In this document: one piece after another, positions 1-8,440 of the stretch | Numbering within the stretch: the stretch's first letter is position 1 | Layout: each line of letters begins with the position of its first letter | DNA from: Rhodomicrobium lacus | GTDB lineage: Bacteria; Pseudomonadota; Alphaproteobacteria; Rhizobiales; Rhodomicrobiaceae | Direction of reading: 5' to 3' | Assembly: GCF_003992725.1 (NCBI RefSeq) | Contig: NZ_RZNF01000002.1 | Span: 1-64,000, forward strand | DNA: 64,000 nucleotides | Position numbers and translations under genes: made by a program | The notes under the pieces: model-generated | The model's database searches: none | Told to the model about the DNA's origin: nothing | The model's input: only the letters and a program-made list of their open reading frames with translations

Positions 1-16
1 GGGGGGGGGGGGGGGG
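1..16. other. Poly-G run at contig end
   Basis: Sixteen consecutive G residues open the window. This is most simply a sequencing or assembly artefact at a contig end rather than biology. It means the left flank of the accessory region cannot be followed. Confidence 0.7.
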
Positions 17-141
17 CGTCATGCCACCGGATCGGTTTGCTTCGGGTTCATCCCAGCTTCTCTGACCGCTCTTTCCAGCCTCACCGCAAGAAACTGCAAT
101 CTGACGATGACCTCGATGAGATCGCTGGCGATCTGGCGGAC

Positions 142-672
142 TTCACTCTCCATCGCGCAACTCCGTGTTCATTAAACTCGTATGATTTTTTTGTACACGA
201 TGAACCTATGGAGCACAATCGAATACAGCGTGCTCATGGACGAGAAGAAAACCGAAACCCTGACCATCCGCCTGACGCCCTCGCAAAAGGCGCTGCTCGT
301 GCGACTTGCCAAGGCTGACAAGAGACCTCCGGCGCAGCTCGCGGGGATCGTCATCGAGGAATGGCTCGAAGCGAAGACAGGGGCAGGGGACAAGGTCGTT
401 CGTTAGACCGTGTCTAATGTCTGAGGCTCATGGAAAAACCGGCAATGTCCCGGCGCAGTCTTCCGAGCCGCATGCGGGCTTTCGGACAGGATTGGGACGC
501 CGGGTGACGGGGCGGCGGCGCGCCTCCTTCCCCTGGCAGGGATTTCGAGCCACCGCAGGCGAGTATTGCGATCATCGGACGGTCCTTCGGGAGGCCGGGG
601 TCGGGTTTGTCGACAATGCAGGGTTGCGGCTGGAGCGATGAGGGCTGTTGCTGCCATTGCGGGAAGATCGCT
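142..672. repeat. Long repeat, copy A (partner at 33311-34876)
   Basis: This roughly 530-bp stretch is highly similar to a second copy in the same orientation. Shared landmarks are the CCATCGCGCAACTCCGTGTT start, the small ribbon-helix-helix gene, the GACCGTGTCT segment after its stop, and a tail ending near GAGGGCTGTTGCTGCCAT. Copy A ends abruptly where a truncated transposase begins. Copy B is split by an intact-looking IS. A reading frame after the RHH gene (start near the ATGTCCCGGCGCAG sequence) is readable in copy B but broken in copy A, so both copies are decaying. Confidence 0.8.
236..406 (+). CDS. Small ribbon-helix-helix protein (copy A)
   Basis: This is a 56-residue protein with a CopG/RHH-like layout. 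A short beta strand (ETLTIRLTPSQ) is followed by two helices (KALLVRLAKADKRP and AQLAGIVIEEWLEAK). RHH proteins bind DNA as dimers through the beta strand and are often antitoxins or plasmid regulators. I see no partner toxin next to it. The coding frame extends upstream to an ATG at 200 (MNLWSTIEYSVL) that is conserved in copy B, so the true start may be there; neither start has a strong ribosome site. The protein lies wholly inside the long repeat and so is probably carried by a mobile element. Confidence 0.5.
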   Translation: MDEKKTETLTIRLTPSQKALLVRLAKADKRPPAQLAGIVIEEWLEAKTGAGDKVVR

Positions 673-1675
673 TGAAGCACGCGCAGCGGGCAAAGATCGT
701 GCTTCATTCTGCTGAGCGCCGTTCCGTTTTCGACGTCGCCCGCTTAAGCGGCGTCAGCCGGCCAGCCGTATGGCGTTGGCAGCGGCGCTACGCCGAAAAA
801 GGGGTGGACGGGCTGTTGCGCGACCAGACCCGCAAGCCAGGCAAGCCGCCTTTGTCAGCGAAGAGCGTCGCGAAAGTGCTGGCGCTGCCGTGTTCCGAGC
901 GCCCCGGAAACGCCACGCATTGGACCGGACGCGCTGTCGCCAAGGCGGCGGGCGTTGCTTGCGCACGGTGCAGCGCATCTGGGGAGCCCACCGCCTTCAG
1001 CCGCACCGCTTGCGCACGTTCAAGAAGTCGAACGATCCCGCCTTCGCCGAAAAAGTCGAGGATGTGGTGGGCCTCTACATGAGCCCGCCCTGCCATGCCG
1101 TGGTCCTGTCCATCGACGAGAAGAGCCAGATCCAAGCGCTCGACCGCACTCAACCGGGCCTGCCGTTGAAGCCCGGCAAATGCGCGACCATGACCCACGA
1201 TTACAAGCGCAACGGAACCACCACGCTTTTCGCCGCACTCAACGTGCTGGATGGAACCGTGCTCGGCCGCTGCATGAAGCGCCACCGCCATCAGGAGTTC
1301 ATCAAATTCCTCAACGCCGTGGAGCGCAAGGTCCCGGCCGGCAAGATCATCCACGTCATTCTCGACAACTACGGAACCCACAAGCATCCCAAGGTGGACG
1401 CCTGGCTGGCGGATCATCCGAGGTGGGTTTTTCACTTCACTCCGACCTCGGCGTCCTGGCTGAACGCGGTCGAAAACTTCTTCTCCGCCATTACCCGGCG
1501 GCGCATCCGTCGTGGCGTCTTCAAATCCGTCGCCGACCTCGAAGACGCCATCAAGCGCTACATCGCCGATCACAACCGGAAGGCAAAACCCTTCGTCTGG
1601 ACCAAAACCGCCGATGAAATCTTCGACAAGCTCAACCGCCTCAATCTGTACCTTCTGAATGAGTCAGTGCACTAG
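648..1675 (+). pseudogene. IS630-family transposase remnant, frameshifted
   Basis: The first frame encodes an HTH part ([20 protein letters not shown] through [13 protein letters not shown]). The second frame encodes the DDE catalytic part ([50 protein letters not shown]), ending at a normal stop. The frames join only if one base is restored near 957-960, giving [12 protein letters not shown]. There is no slippery run there, so this is a mutation rather than programmed recoding. The 5' end is lost: the reading frame fuses directly to the end of the long repeat near 672. It is a dead relic that marks the left edge of the siderophore operon. Confidence 0.8.
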
Positions 1676-1752
1676 CGGCGCTGCTCAAGCGAGCTATACG
1701 GTTTGCGTATCCTTCAATCGGATAAAGTGCGCGGCTTATAGTAAATCGATCG

Positions 1753-2898
1753 CTACCGAACAAATCCAAGCGCACCCAGCACTGTGCCGAATTTCGCTTC
1801 GATTTCCGCGGCCTCATCAAGCGGCCGGGATCCCGCAACAATACCTGCGCCGGCGAACAGTTTCACCGATTGCCGAGCAACGTTGGCGCAGCGAAGTGCA
1901 ACGGCCCATTCGCCATCGCCGGATGCGTCCATCCATCCGACAAATCCCGCATAAAGCTCGCGATCAAAAGTCTCTATGCTGCTTATCGCGCTCATAGCAG
2001 ATTCAGTCGGATAACCGCAAACCGCAGGGGTCGGATGCAGCGCAAACGCTAGATCGACAGACGAGCATCGCGGATCGGACAGATATCCCGTTATCGTTGT
2101 CGAAAGATGCCACACTGTCGGGGTTTTGATCAAAGAAGGGGTATCCGGCACGTCCAGCGTCTCGCAGAACGGCGCCAGCGCATCCCTGACCGCCGATATG
2201 ACGAGGGCATGCTCGTGTCTGTTTTTGGCGGAGTGCAAGAGCGCTTTCGCACTGGCCTCGTCCTCCTCCGGCGTCTTCCCCCGCTTGATCGAGCCTGCCA
2301 GCGGATTGGTAGTGATGGTCATGCCTTTCTTGCGAAGGAGAAGCTCGGGACTGGCACCGACGAAGACGTATGGGTGGCTCTCGATCCCAGCAGGAACGGC
2401 AAAAGTGTAGCCCGAAGGATTGATTCTGAGAAGGTTCGCAATCAATGAGGATAGACTGAGTTCTTCGGCAAGCGCTATGTCGAGTGCTCGGGCGAGAACA
2501 ACCTTGGAGAGAGAGGGGCCAAATAGCTCCAAGGCTCGCGCGACGTCTTCCGCGAATGCCTTTTTGTGAGGCGACATATCGACGGCGATTGGCCGATAAG
2601 CCGCTATTTCGTCGCCTTTTGGGCGCAGATCGACGAAATCGCGCAATAAATATAGCTTAGCCGATGAGTGGCGCGAAAACGGAACGGCTCCAGCTACTAT
2701 CTGATGGGCGTCTCTGGTATCAGCAAGAGCCCTCGCAATTGCCGACTTGAGCGTTGGTTGATCCGAAGCGCCTGAGGTCAGCACTGAGCCGCGTATCGGT
2801 CCACTGATCGTTTTCCAGCTGGACGAATAGAATAGCGCATTTGCGTCAAATCGTCGCGCATATGGCAATTCGTCTTCGAAAAAATACTCGTACTTCAT
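1753..2898 (-). CDS. entC: Isochorismate synthase, EntC/DhbC type
   Basis: This enzyme converts chorismate to isochorismate, the first committed step to 2,3-dihydroxybenzoate. The 381-residue protein has the chorismate-binding fold signatures: FVGASPELLLRK, NPLAGSIKRG, IKTPTVWHLSTTITG, HPTPAVCGYP and the C-terminal GAGIVAGS with a following EIEAKF. Length fits the EntC family. I chose the ATG giving MKYEYFFEDE because residues upstream of it (from 3084) look non-coding for this family. It is the last gene of the DHB operon and is separated from the methyltransferase gene by about 115 bp, in which a Fur-like site lies, so it may also have its own iron-controlled promoter. Confidence 0.92.
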   Translation of the reverse strand: MKYEYFFEDELPYARRFDANALFYSSSWKTISGPIRGSVLTSGASDQPTLKSAIARALADTRDAHQIVAGAVPFSRHSSAKLYLLRDFVDLRPKGDEIAAYRPIAVDMSPHKKAFAEDVARALELFGPSLSKVVLARALDIALAEELSLSSLIANLLRINPSGYTFAVPAGIESHPYVFVGASPELLLRKKGMTITTNPLAGSIKRGKTPEEDEASAKALLHSAKNRHEHALVISAVRDALAPFCETLDVPDTPSLIKTPTVWHLSTTITGYLSDPRCSSVDLAFALHPTPAVCGYPTESAMSAISSIETFDRELYAGFVGWMDASGDGEWAVALRCANVARQSVKLFAGAGIVAGSRPLDEAAEIEAKFGTVLGALGFVR

Positions 2899-2996
2899 GG
2901 CACACCCGCGTTTTGACGATTTCTCTTCAGCTAAAAATTGCACGATGCTTATGATGTCATCGTTGACGACACGATATAAATGGACATCGCAATTGC

Positions 2997-3015
2997 CATA
3001 ATGCTGATAATTATC
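2997..3015 (-). promoter_or_regulatory. Fur-box-like site upstream of entC
   Basis: Read on the minus strand the site is GATAATTATCAGCATTATG. It agrees with the classical 19-bp Fur consensus (GATAATGATAATCATTATC) at 15 positions, by my count. It overlaps the stop codon of the methyltransferase gene and lies about 100 bp upstream of the entC start. Iron repression of entC is the natural inference. Many alphaproteobacteria use RirA or Irr instead of Fur for this role, so the regulator is uncertain. Confidence 0.5.
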
Positions 3016-4060
3016 ACCGTTTCTGCGGTGAACACTCCAAGATGGAGAGAGGCGTTTCGGTTTTTGTGAAGGACGCTGTATCAAAACCGCTCATGCTGAG
3101 CATCTTTGAAAGATCATCGAAGGTACGCTCCCGCCCTCCAAGCTGGACCATCATGAAAACGTCTTGAGAAGATCGACGTTGCGTTGAAGCAGTGTCATCG
3201 AGCATTATATCCACGATGACGAGACGTTCGCCGCCCCGCATTACAGCTCTCGTGTTATCGAGTATCCGTTTGACGGCCTGATCGTTGAAGTCGTGAAAAA
3301 CCCTGCTAAAAATATAGATGTCGCCTGCTGGAGGAATCGCCTCGAAGAAGGAGCCGCGCTCAATGCTGGCTCGTCCCTCACACCGCAGTTTTTCGAAAGC
3401 GGAACTGAGGGTACTACCCTTGCGAGGAAGGTCGAACAGCACCCCTTTCGCCGTAGGGTTCCGCTCAAGAATCTGAGCAAGCAGAGACCCATCTCCGCCG
3501 CCGACATCAACTATGGTTACTCCTTCCTGAAACTCCAGATGAGAAATGACAACGGCGCCCATAGCCATCGACGCGCCCCGCATCTGCTCATCGAAGCGCA
3601 CTTGCGCCTCGAAATCGTTGGCAAGGTATTGGAAGTGCGGGAGCCCATGCGCGAGTTCGAAGGCTGTATCGCCCCTTCGCATCTGATCATTTATGTACTC
3701 CCATGAGCGCCAATACAGTGGATGAAGCTCACAGGAAATCCATTGACAGAGACTGTTATCATGCCCAGGAACAAGGAATTTCGAAGTCGACGTCTTCGTA
3801 TACTTGCCAGCATCATCCTTGCCGATGATTTCGACGCTAGCAAGGTGATCTAAAATCCTTCCGATGAGATCCTCGTGTACACCTGCGCGCTGCGCAATTT
3901 CGTCCACGCTCATCGCGCCGTGTTCGAGCATCGCAGGGATACCAAACTCGACCGCGACACGTATACACTGAGACGTGCGATAGCCGATGATCTGTTGTAT
4001 CAGCTTTATCGGCGGTGTTTCGGTCCCGGAAACCTTTATTGGCTGCTTCTCCATTTGCAT
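3014..4060 (-). CDS. SAM-dependent O-methyltransferase (Methyltransf_2 family)
   Basis: This 348-residue protein is of the plant-COMT/hydroxyneurosporene-methyltransferase type. An N-terminal winged-helix dimerisation part (IRVAVEFGIPAMLEHGAMSVDEIAQRAGV, roughly residues 30-80) precedes a Rossmann domain with the SAM motif VDVGGGDGSLL and the late motifs RVFHDFNDQ and MRGGERLVIVDIML. Such enzymes methylate hydroxyls of aromatic small molecules. Its place between the phosphopantetheinyl transferase and entC genes in a DHB operon suggests it modifies the siderophore or a precursor. Methylating a catechol hydroxyl would weaken iron binding, so the acceptor is unclear. The spacing to the upstream gene is 53 bp. 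Confidence 0.8.
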   Translation of the reverse strand: MQMEKQPIKVSGTETPPIKLIQQIIGYRTSQCIRVAVEFGIPAMLEHGAMSVDEIAQRAGVHEDLIGRILDHLASVEIIGKDDAGKYTKTSTSKFLVPGHDNSLCQWISCELHPLYWRSWEYINDQMRRGDTAFELAHGLPHFQYLANDFEAQVRFDEQMRGASMAMGAVVISHLEFQEGVTIVDVGGGDGSLLAQILERNPTAKGVLFDLPRKGSTLSSAFEKLRCEGRASIERGSFFEAIPPAGDIYIFSRVFHDFNDQAVKRILDNTRAVMRGGERLVIVDIMLDDTASTQRRSSQDVFMMVQLGGRERTFDDLSKMLSMSGFDTASFTKTETPLSILECSPQKR

Positions 4061-4113
4061 GGACTACCCTTTCCTCCGTTGCTTTCGCTGGATTTCATCA
4101 GAAGTGTTACCTT

Positions 4114-4830
4114 TTATCTTTCTAGCAGGATGCGGGTCAGCAGAAGTCTTTCTCGCTGGAGAAATTGCGCGGCAAATTCCGTACCCGCGCGCCAATGGGA
4201 TCCAAGGTCTCTCGTGACGCGCAACATGGCGTCTCCGCTCCGACCCCAGTTCACAAGTTCGCACGCATCGAAGCCGAAATCGGCCTGAGCATCGGCAGGA
4301 AGCGACTTGAACAGGCTTTCCTTCAGGGAGAAGGCGAGTGAAATCGTGAAGACAGCAATCTGCGTCTCCAACCGCCTCCGCTCGCTTTCGCTCAAGACAA
4401 GCCAAGAGATGTCTCGTGCCTCGGACGCCGTCAGGACTTTCTCGATATCGACGCCTGCTCCAACATACCGGTGCGACCTGCCGACCAGCGCGACAGCGCA
4501 ATTCTGACTATGTGATATCGCTCCCACGAGACCTTCGGGCCAGTTCGGAACAGGGAACCCCCCGATAATTCCGCAGCCATCGCCGCCCATAAGCAGCCTC
4601 ACCGCCTGGCCGGCGCAGCGCCGCCCCGCGATGAACTCCACTCGCCTGCTTGGTCTCGCCCGAGCGATTTGTTGGGGTATGCCCATATCTCCATCTGCTT
4701 GAAATAACTCTTCAACAGAGTTCCATCGGAATTTGGTGAAAAGGCATCTGCACTCAGCCTCGTCGTCGTCCCATGGATGGATTTTCTCGAAGAGACTAGA
4801 ATATTGGGATGTTTCATGTTCTCGATACAT
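4114..4830 (-). CDS. entD: 4'-phosphopantetheinyl transferase, EntD type
   Basis: This enzyme moves phosphopantetheine from CoA to the conserved serine of carrier domains. Here the candidates are the EntB aryl carrier and the PCP in the C-PCP-C protein. The 238-residue protein carries the family signatures: GRRCAGQAVRLLMG, then LVGAISHSQNCAVALV, the metal-binding GVDIEKV, and FSLKESLFKSL (the WxxKE-like motif, with S in place of W). These are EntD/NpgA-group features rather than AcpS. It sits 53 bp downstream of entA in the DHB operon, which fits a dedicated activating enzyme. Confidence 0.88.
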   Translation of the reverse strand: MYREHETSQYSSLFEKIHPWDDDEAECRCLFTKFRWNSVEELFQADGDMGIPQQIARARPSRRVEFIAGRRCAGQAVRLLMGGDGCGIIGGFPVPNWPEGLVGAISHSQNCAVALVGRSHRYVGAGVDIEKVLTASEARDISWLVLSESERRRLETQIAVFTISLAFSLKESLFKSLPADAQADFGFDACELVNWGRSGDAMLRVTRDLGSHWRAGTEFAAQFLQRERLLLTRILLER

Positions 4831-4883
4831 GACGTCACTTGCTACGTGTTCCAGCTCATAATCCTGACAATTTCCGCAAGTGG

Positions 4884-5639
4884 CTACGCACCGAGCGTTG
4901 CCCCGCCATCGACGACGATGTCTTGAAGGGTCACGTGGCCTGCATCATTCGACGCCAGAAAAAGAGTGACATCGGCGATATCATCGGGAGTTGCGATCTT
5001 TCCGAGGGGAATGCCTAGCTTGAACTGGTCGGGAAAGCCGCCAAGCAACCGGTCGCGGTCCGCGCCGCTCGTCAGCATCCCGCTCAACATCGGCGTATCG
5101 GTCGAGCCGGGGGAAACGACATTACAACGCACGCCGTAGGGCGCGACCTCAAGCCCGACGCAATGGCTCAAGCTCGTCAGAGCGGCTTTCGAGGCGCAGT
5201 AAGAGGCCATGTGTGTGCGGGCTACATGCGCCGCGTTGGAGGCGATGTTTACGATAGCGCCGCCCCGTTGTTTCTTGAACACCGGTATCCACTCCCTGAA
5301 AAGGTAGAATGGGCCAGCTACATTCACGTCAAAGCACCGTTTCCAGGCTTCGGTGGCGAGACTTTCCACAGGTCCCATTTCGAGCACACCCGCTGCGTTA
5401 ACGAGAACGTCGAGCCGCTCGGCGTCGTACTTGAGCCGGTTGCTTATCGCGCCGACCTGATCAGGGTCGCTGATGTCGACCAGATGAAGCGTGAAGTTGA
5501 GTGCGCGCGCGCTCGCTGCGATGTCGAGGCCGATGACGTTTGCCCCTTCTTCCGCGAAACGCTCGGCCACCTGGTGTCCTATACCGCGTGCGGCGCCCGT
5601 TACGAGGACGCGTTTGCCGCGAAAACGGCGAAGCGACAT
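4884..5639 (-). CDS. entA: 2,3-dihydro-2,3-dihydroxybenzoate dehydrogenase
   Basis: This short-chain dehydrogenase oxidises 2,3-dihydro-DHB to 2,3-dihydroxybenzoate with NAD. Visible motifs are the cofactor-binding TGAARGIG near the N-terminus, NAAG (VNAAGVLEMG), the catalytic Ser-Tyr-Lys set (NIASNAAHVARTHMASYCASKAA) and the PG motif (VVSPGSTDTPM). The 251-residue length matches EntA. I chose the ATG giving MSLRRF because GGGAG lies 7 bases before it. An upstream in-frame ATG at 5672 would overlap the entB stop. It lies directly after entB, so the two steps are translated from one message. Confidence 0.9.
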   Translation of the reverse strand: MSLRRFRGKRVLVTGAARGIGHQVAERFAEEGANVIGLDIAASARALNFTLHLVDISDPDQVGAISNRLKYDAERLDVLVNAAGVLEMGPVESLATEAWKRCFDVNVAGPFYLFREWIPVFKKQRGGAIVNIASNAAHVARTHMASYCASKAALTSLSHCVGLEVAPYGVRCNVVSPGSTDTPMLSGMLTSGADRDRLLGGFPDQFKLGIPLGKIATPDDIADVTLFLASNDAGHVTLQDIVVDGGATLGA

Positions 5640-5656
5640 GGCGCTACTCCCTCTCA

Positions 5657-6529
5657 TCAAGCCGCCATGCACTTCCTATCGATCAACTCCCACCACGCGT
5701 TTAGCGTCGGGGCTCGCGCCAAGTCTTCAAAACTGACAAGAACGCCACGCGCTTTCAGTTCACTCGCAAGCCTCATGACCTGTAGGGAATCGATCCCGTA
5801 AAAGAGCAGGTTCTCGTTCGGATCGAGGTCCGTCGCATCCTCGAGGAGCCCGCGCACGCGAGCCTCAAGCCAATCCCGCGTGACGGTGCTCGCCGCCGAC
5901 GTTTCGATCAACGCTTCGGTCGCAATTACCGATCCACAGCGCCTTGCGACGTAGTCCAGAGCCATCCGATGCTCTGCCTCCGAAAAGTCGGCGACAGCAT
6001 CTCCAATAATGAACGGCTGAATGTCGCTCATGAAGGCATCGACTGCGGTCACCATACAGCCGATATGAGCATAGACGCCGCCTATCAGAAGTTGATCGCG
6101 TCCAGCACTCTTCATTTGTTCAAGAAGGCTTGTCCGCCGGAAAGCGCTATAGCGCCATTTGGTGAGCACGATGTCTTCTTCATTCGGGGCGAGATCTGGA
6201 ACGATCTGCTGTAGATCGGGATCGGCCTCAGTAAGGCCGGCACCCCACATGTGGTTCAAAAGACCACGATCAACGGTGGACTGTGTGTGCGGTTGCGCGG
6301 TGTAAATCACAGGAACACCGTTTTCCTTGGCCCAGCGGCGCAGCGACGCCAGATTTTTGATCAGTTTATTTTTTAGGATGCTTTCATCCTCGTAAAATCC
6401 GAGAAAATAGCGCTGCATATCGTGGATCAGAAAGGCCGCCCGCTTCGGATCAGGCCGCCAATTCGTCTTGTTCATTGGAAACGAAGGTGGAAGCGGCATG
6501 GGATAATCAGCCAATCGAGGAATAGCCAT
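5657..6529 (-). CDS. entB: Isochorismatase with C-terminal aryl carrier domain
   Basis: This is a bifunctional protein of 290 residues. The N-terminal isochorismatase domain (about 1-210) hydrolyses isochorismate to 2,3-dihydro-DHB and pyruvate; it shows AAFLIHDMQRYFL, VIYTAQP, LTKWRYSAF and GVYAHIGCMVTAVDAF. The C-terminal aryl carrier domain (about 215-285) has the phosphopantetheine site GIDSLQVMRL and is the platform on which EntE loads DHB. Length and order match EntB/VibB/DhbB. It lies 14 bp after entE and 17 bp before entA, in a tightly packed operon. It should be activated by the nearby EntD-type transferase. Confidence 0.93.
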   Translation of the reverse strand: MAIPRLADYPMPLPPSFPMNKTNWRPDPKRAAFLIHDMQRYFLGFYEDESILKNKLIKNLASLRRWAKENGVPVIYTAQPHTQSTVDRGLLNHMWGAGLTEADPDLQQIVPDLAPNEEDIVLTKWRYSAFRRTSLLEQMKSAGRDQLLIGGVYAHIGCMVTAVDAFMSDIQPFIIGDAVADFSEAEHRMALDYVARRCGSVIATEALIETSAASTVTRDWLEARVRGLLEDATDLDPNENLLFYGIDSLQVMRLASELKARGVLVSFEDLARAPTLNAWWELIDRKCMAA

Positions 6530-6543
6530 GAGAGTAGACCTGT

Positions 6544-8172
6544 TCAGTTGGAGGCGGCGTTACCCGCGGAACCACGCTCTTCGCCCAACCGCCTTTTGTC
6601 GATTTTCCCGACAGCGGTCAGCGGCATTGCATCGATGAACGCAATGCGATCCGGCAGCTTGTATTCAGCAGTTCCAAGCGAAGCCAGGTAACGCCTGAGC
6701 GACGAAGATTTGAGGCCGGGATTTCGCGTTACGATAAAGGCGCAGCTCCGCTCACCCATCGATGGATCTTTGATGGCAATCAAGGCCGCGTGAGCTACGT
6801 CCGGGTGCGTCAGAAGCAGGTTCTCGACTTCCTCGGCGGCGATCTTTTCCGCGCCCCGGTTGATCTGATCCTTCATTCGCCCAACCACGCGCAGATCACC
6901 CTCATCAGTGATCCGCACCAGATCGCCGGTCTTGTAGAAGCCTTCATCGTCGAAGGCGTGAGCATTGTGCTCGGGGCTCCGATAATAGCCCCGGAAGGTA
7001 TAGGGGCCACGGGTCGCCAACATGCCGACCTCGCCTTTAGCGACGGGGCACCCTTCTTCGTCGATGATCTTGATCTCGTCGTAAGGGCTCATTGGCCGTC
7101 CCTGGGTCGTGAAGACACGCTCGCCGGGATCGTCTAGCCGGGTGTAGTTGACGAGCCCTTCAGCCATGCCGAAGACCTGCTGCAAACGACACCCCATGGC
7201 TTCGGGTATGCGGCGTGCTATGGCTTCGGCGAAATTCGCTCCCCCGACCTGGAGCAGATCAAGAGACTTGAGCGATGCCTCTCTGCCGGGAAGTGCATGA
7301 AGCCAAAGCGATACGGCGGGAGGCACCAAAGCGACCATGTTAACGGAGTGCCTTTCGATAAGGTCGAAACAGCTCAAAGGCTCGGGGCTCGACGCCATGA
7401 CGACGCAACCCCCGACGTGAAAGACGCCAAGAGCACCGGGCGAACTCATCGGATAGTTGTGTCCCGCTGGCAGAGCGCAGAGAAAGCGCGTCTTTCGCGT
7501 TAATTGACAGATTTCCGCACTTAGTCGGACGCTGTAGTCATAGTCGTTGTGGGTTCGCGGGATCAGCTTCGGTGTCGCAGTGCTCCCCCCCGACAGATTG
7601 AAGAAAGCGACCTCGTCGGGCGCCGAGGGAGCATAACAACTCGCCCCCTCGAACGGCGTATTGATCCAGTAGTCAAGGCTTGAGCTGGAATTCGTCTCTC
7701 CCAGGAACAGGGCCAATGAGAGATTCGGCGAGATCTCCTTGAGGACACCCACGAAGGCATCGTCCGAGAACAGCGGATTGGCACGGGTGCCGATCAGAAG
7801 GCGGGGCGCGATTTGTCTCGCATAGGCAGTCAATTCGAGTTTGCGATGAACGAACAACGCATTGACCGGTGCAACGCCGATCTTCAACAGCGCGAAGAAG
7901 ACGATGTAGAATTCGGCGACATTCGGAAGCTGTACGAGCGCCGCATCACCGACCTTCATGCCTTGCGCAGCCAACCGCCCAGCAAGATTTGACGACAGTC
8001 GATCAAGATCGCCATAGCTGAACCGACGGTCGCCACAGATAATAGCCAGATCCTTCGTGCAGTCTTTTTCTTTATCCTCTATTATTCGGCTTAAAGGACG
8101 ACCCAGCCAAAGCCCCTCCGTAACGTAGAGTTCAGCCATATCATCCGGCCAGCGACAATATTCTATATTCAT
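6544..8172 (-). CDS. entE: 2,3-dihydroxybenzoate-AMP ligase
   Basis: This enzyme activates DHB as the acyl-adenylate and loads it on the EntB carrier. The 542-residue ANL-superfamily protein shows the P-loop NLSGGSTATPKLIPRTHNDY (the usual GTP is ATP here), GHNYPMSSPG, QVFGMAEGLVNYTRLDD, YKTGDLVRI, GRMKDQINRGAEKIAAEEVE and the catalytic lysine in TAVGKIDKR. These are the EntE/DhbE/VibE forms of the motifs. I chose the start MNIEYCRWPDD because it matches the family N-terminus. The annotatable frame continues upstream to 8247 without support. It is the first gene of the minus-strand DHB operon. Confidence 0.93.
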   Translation of the reverse strand: MNIEYCRWPDDMAELYVTEGLWLGRPLSRIIEDKEKDCTKDLAIICGDRRFSYGDLDRLSSNLAGRLAAQGMKVGDAALVQLPNVAEFYIVFFALLKIGVAPVNALFVHRKLELTAYARQIAPRLLIGTRANPLFSDDAFVGVLKEISPNLSLALFLGETNSSSSLDYWINTPFEGASCYAPSAPDEVAFFNLSGGSTATPKLIPRTHNDYDYSVRLSAEICQLTRKTRFLCALPAGHNYPMSSPGALGVFHVGGCVVMASSPEPLSCFDLIERHSVNMVALVPPAVSLWLHALPGREASLKSLDLLQVGGANFAEAIARRIPEAMGCRLQQVFGMAEGLVNYTRLDDPGERVFTTQGRPMSPYDEIKIIDEEGCPVAKGEVGMLATRGPYTFRGYYRSPEHNAHAFDDEGFYKTGDLVRITDEGDLRVVGRMKDQINRGAEKIAAEEVENLLLTHPDVAHAALIAIKDPSMGERSCAFIVTRNPGLKSSSLRRYLASLGTAEYKLPDRIAFIDAMPLTAVGKIDKRRLGEERGSAGNAASN

Positions 8173-8440
8173 AGCGAGCCACCCATACACTGACGAATTA
8201 CATACCAGATCAAAAATACTATTGCAACGAAATATCGATAAAATCAAAAATGATATTTTTGTTTTTGTAATAAATATAATCCTTCCACTCTTTTAATCAT
8301 TCTAAATTTGAAATATATAACTTGCGATCATTGCTTGACTCGAGTTACATTATCTTGGGTTTGCTTTCTGGAAGCATTTGAATTTGACGAGACGACTCGA
8401 TTGATCGTCAGTCTGCTAATCTGACCAAGGTGCATGCGTA
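8173..8440. promoter_or_regulatory. Divergent promoter region between entE and the NRPS genes
   Basis: This 268-bp intergenic region is markedly AT-rich compared with its surroundings. It must hold the promoters for both the minus-strand DHB operon and the plus-strand Cy genes. A TTCTAAA half-site and an ATATAACT element at 8315-8322 (about 120 bp before the plus-strand start) are visible. The latter resembles the ATTATAACT motif found before other genes of the locus. No clean full-length Fur or Irr box is evident. Confidence 0.55.

Noticed and set aside
957-960. Programmed frameshift in the first transposase remnant
   Set aside because: There is no slippery run at the junction and the gene also lacks its 5' end, so simple mutation is more likely.
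788-1573. Minus-strand open frame over the first transposase remnant
   Set aside because: Antisense shadow; the plus strand gives recognisable transposase motifs.
2899-3084. N-terminal extension of entC to 3084
   Set aside because: The added residues are unlike the family and would overlap the methyltransferase gene; MKYEYFFEDE is the better start.
8290-8306. Irr-type iron control element near TTCTAAA in the entE/Cy promoter region
   Set aside because: Only one half-site is good; the partner half matches about four of seven bases, too weak to call.
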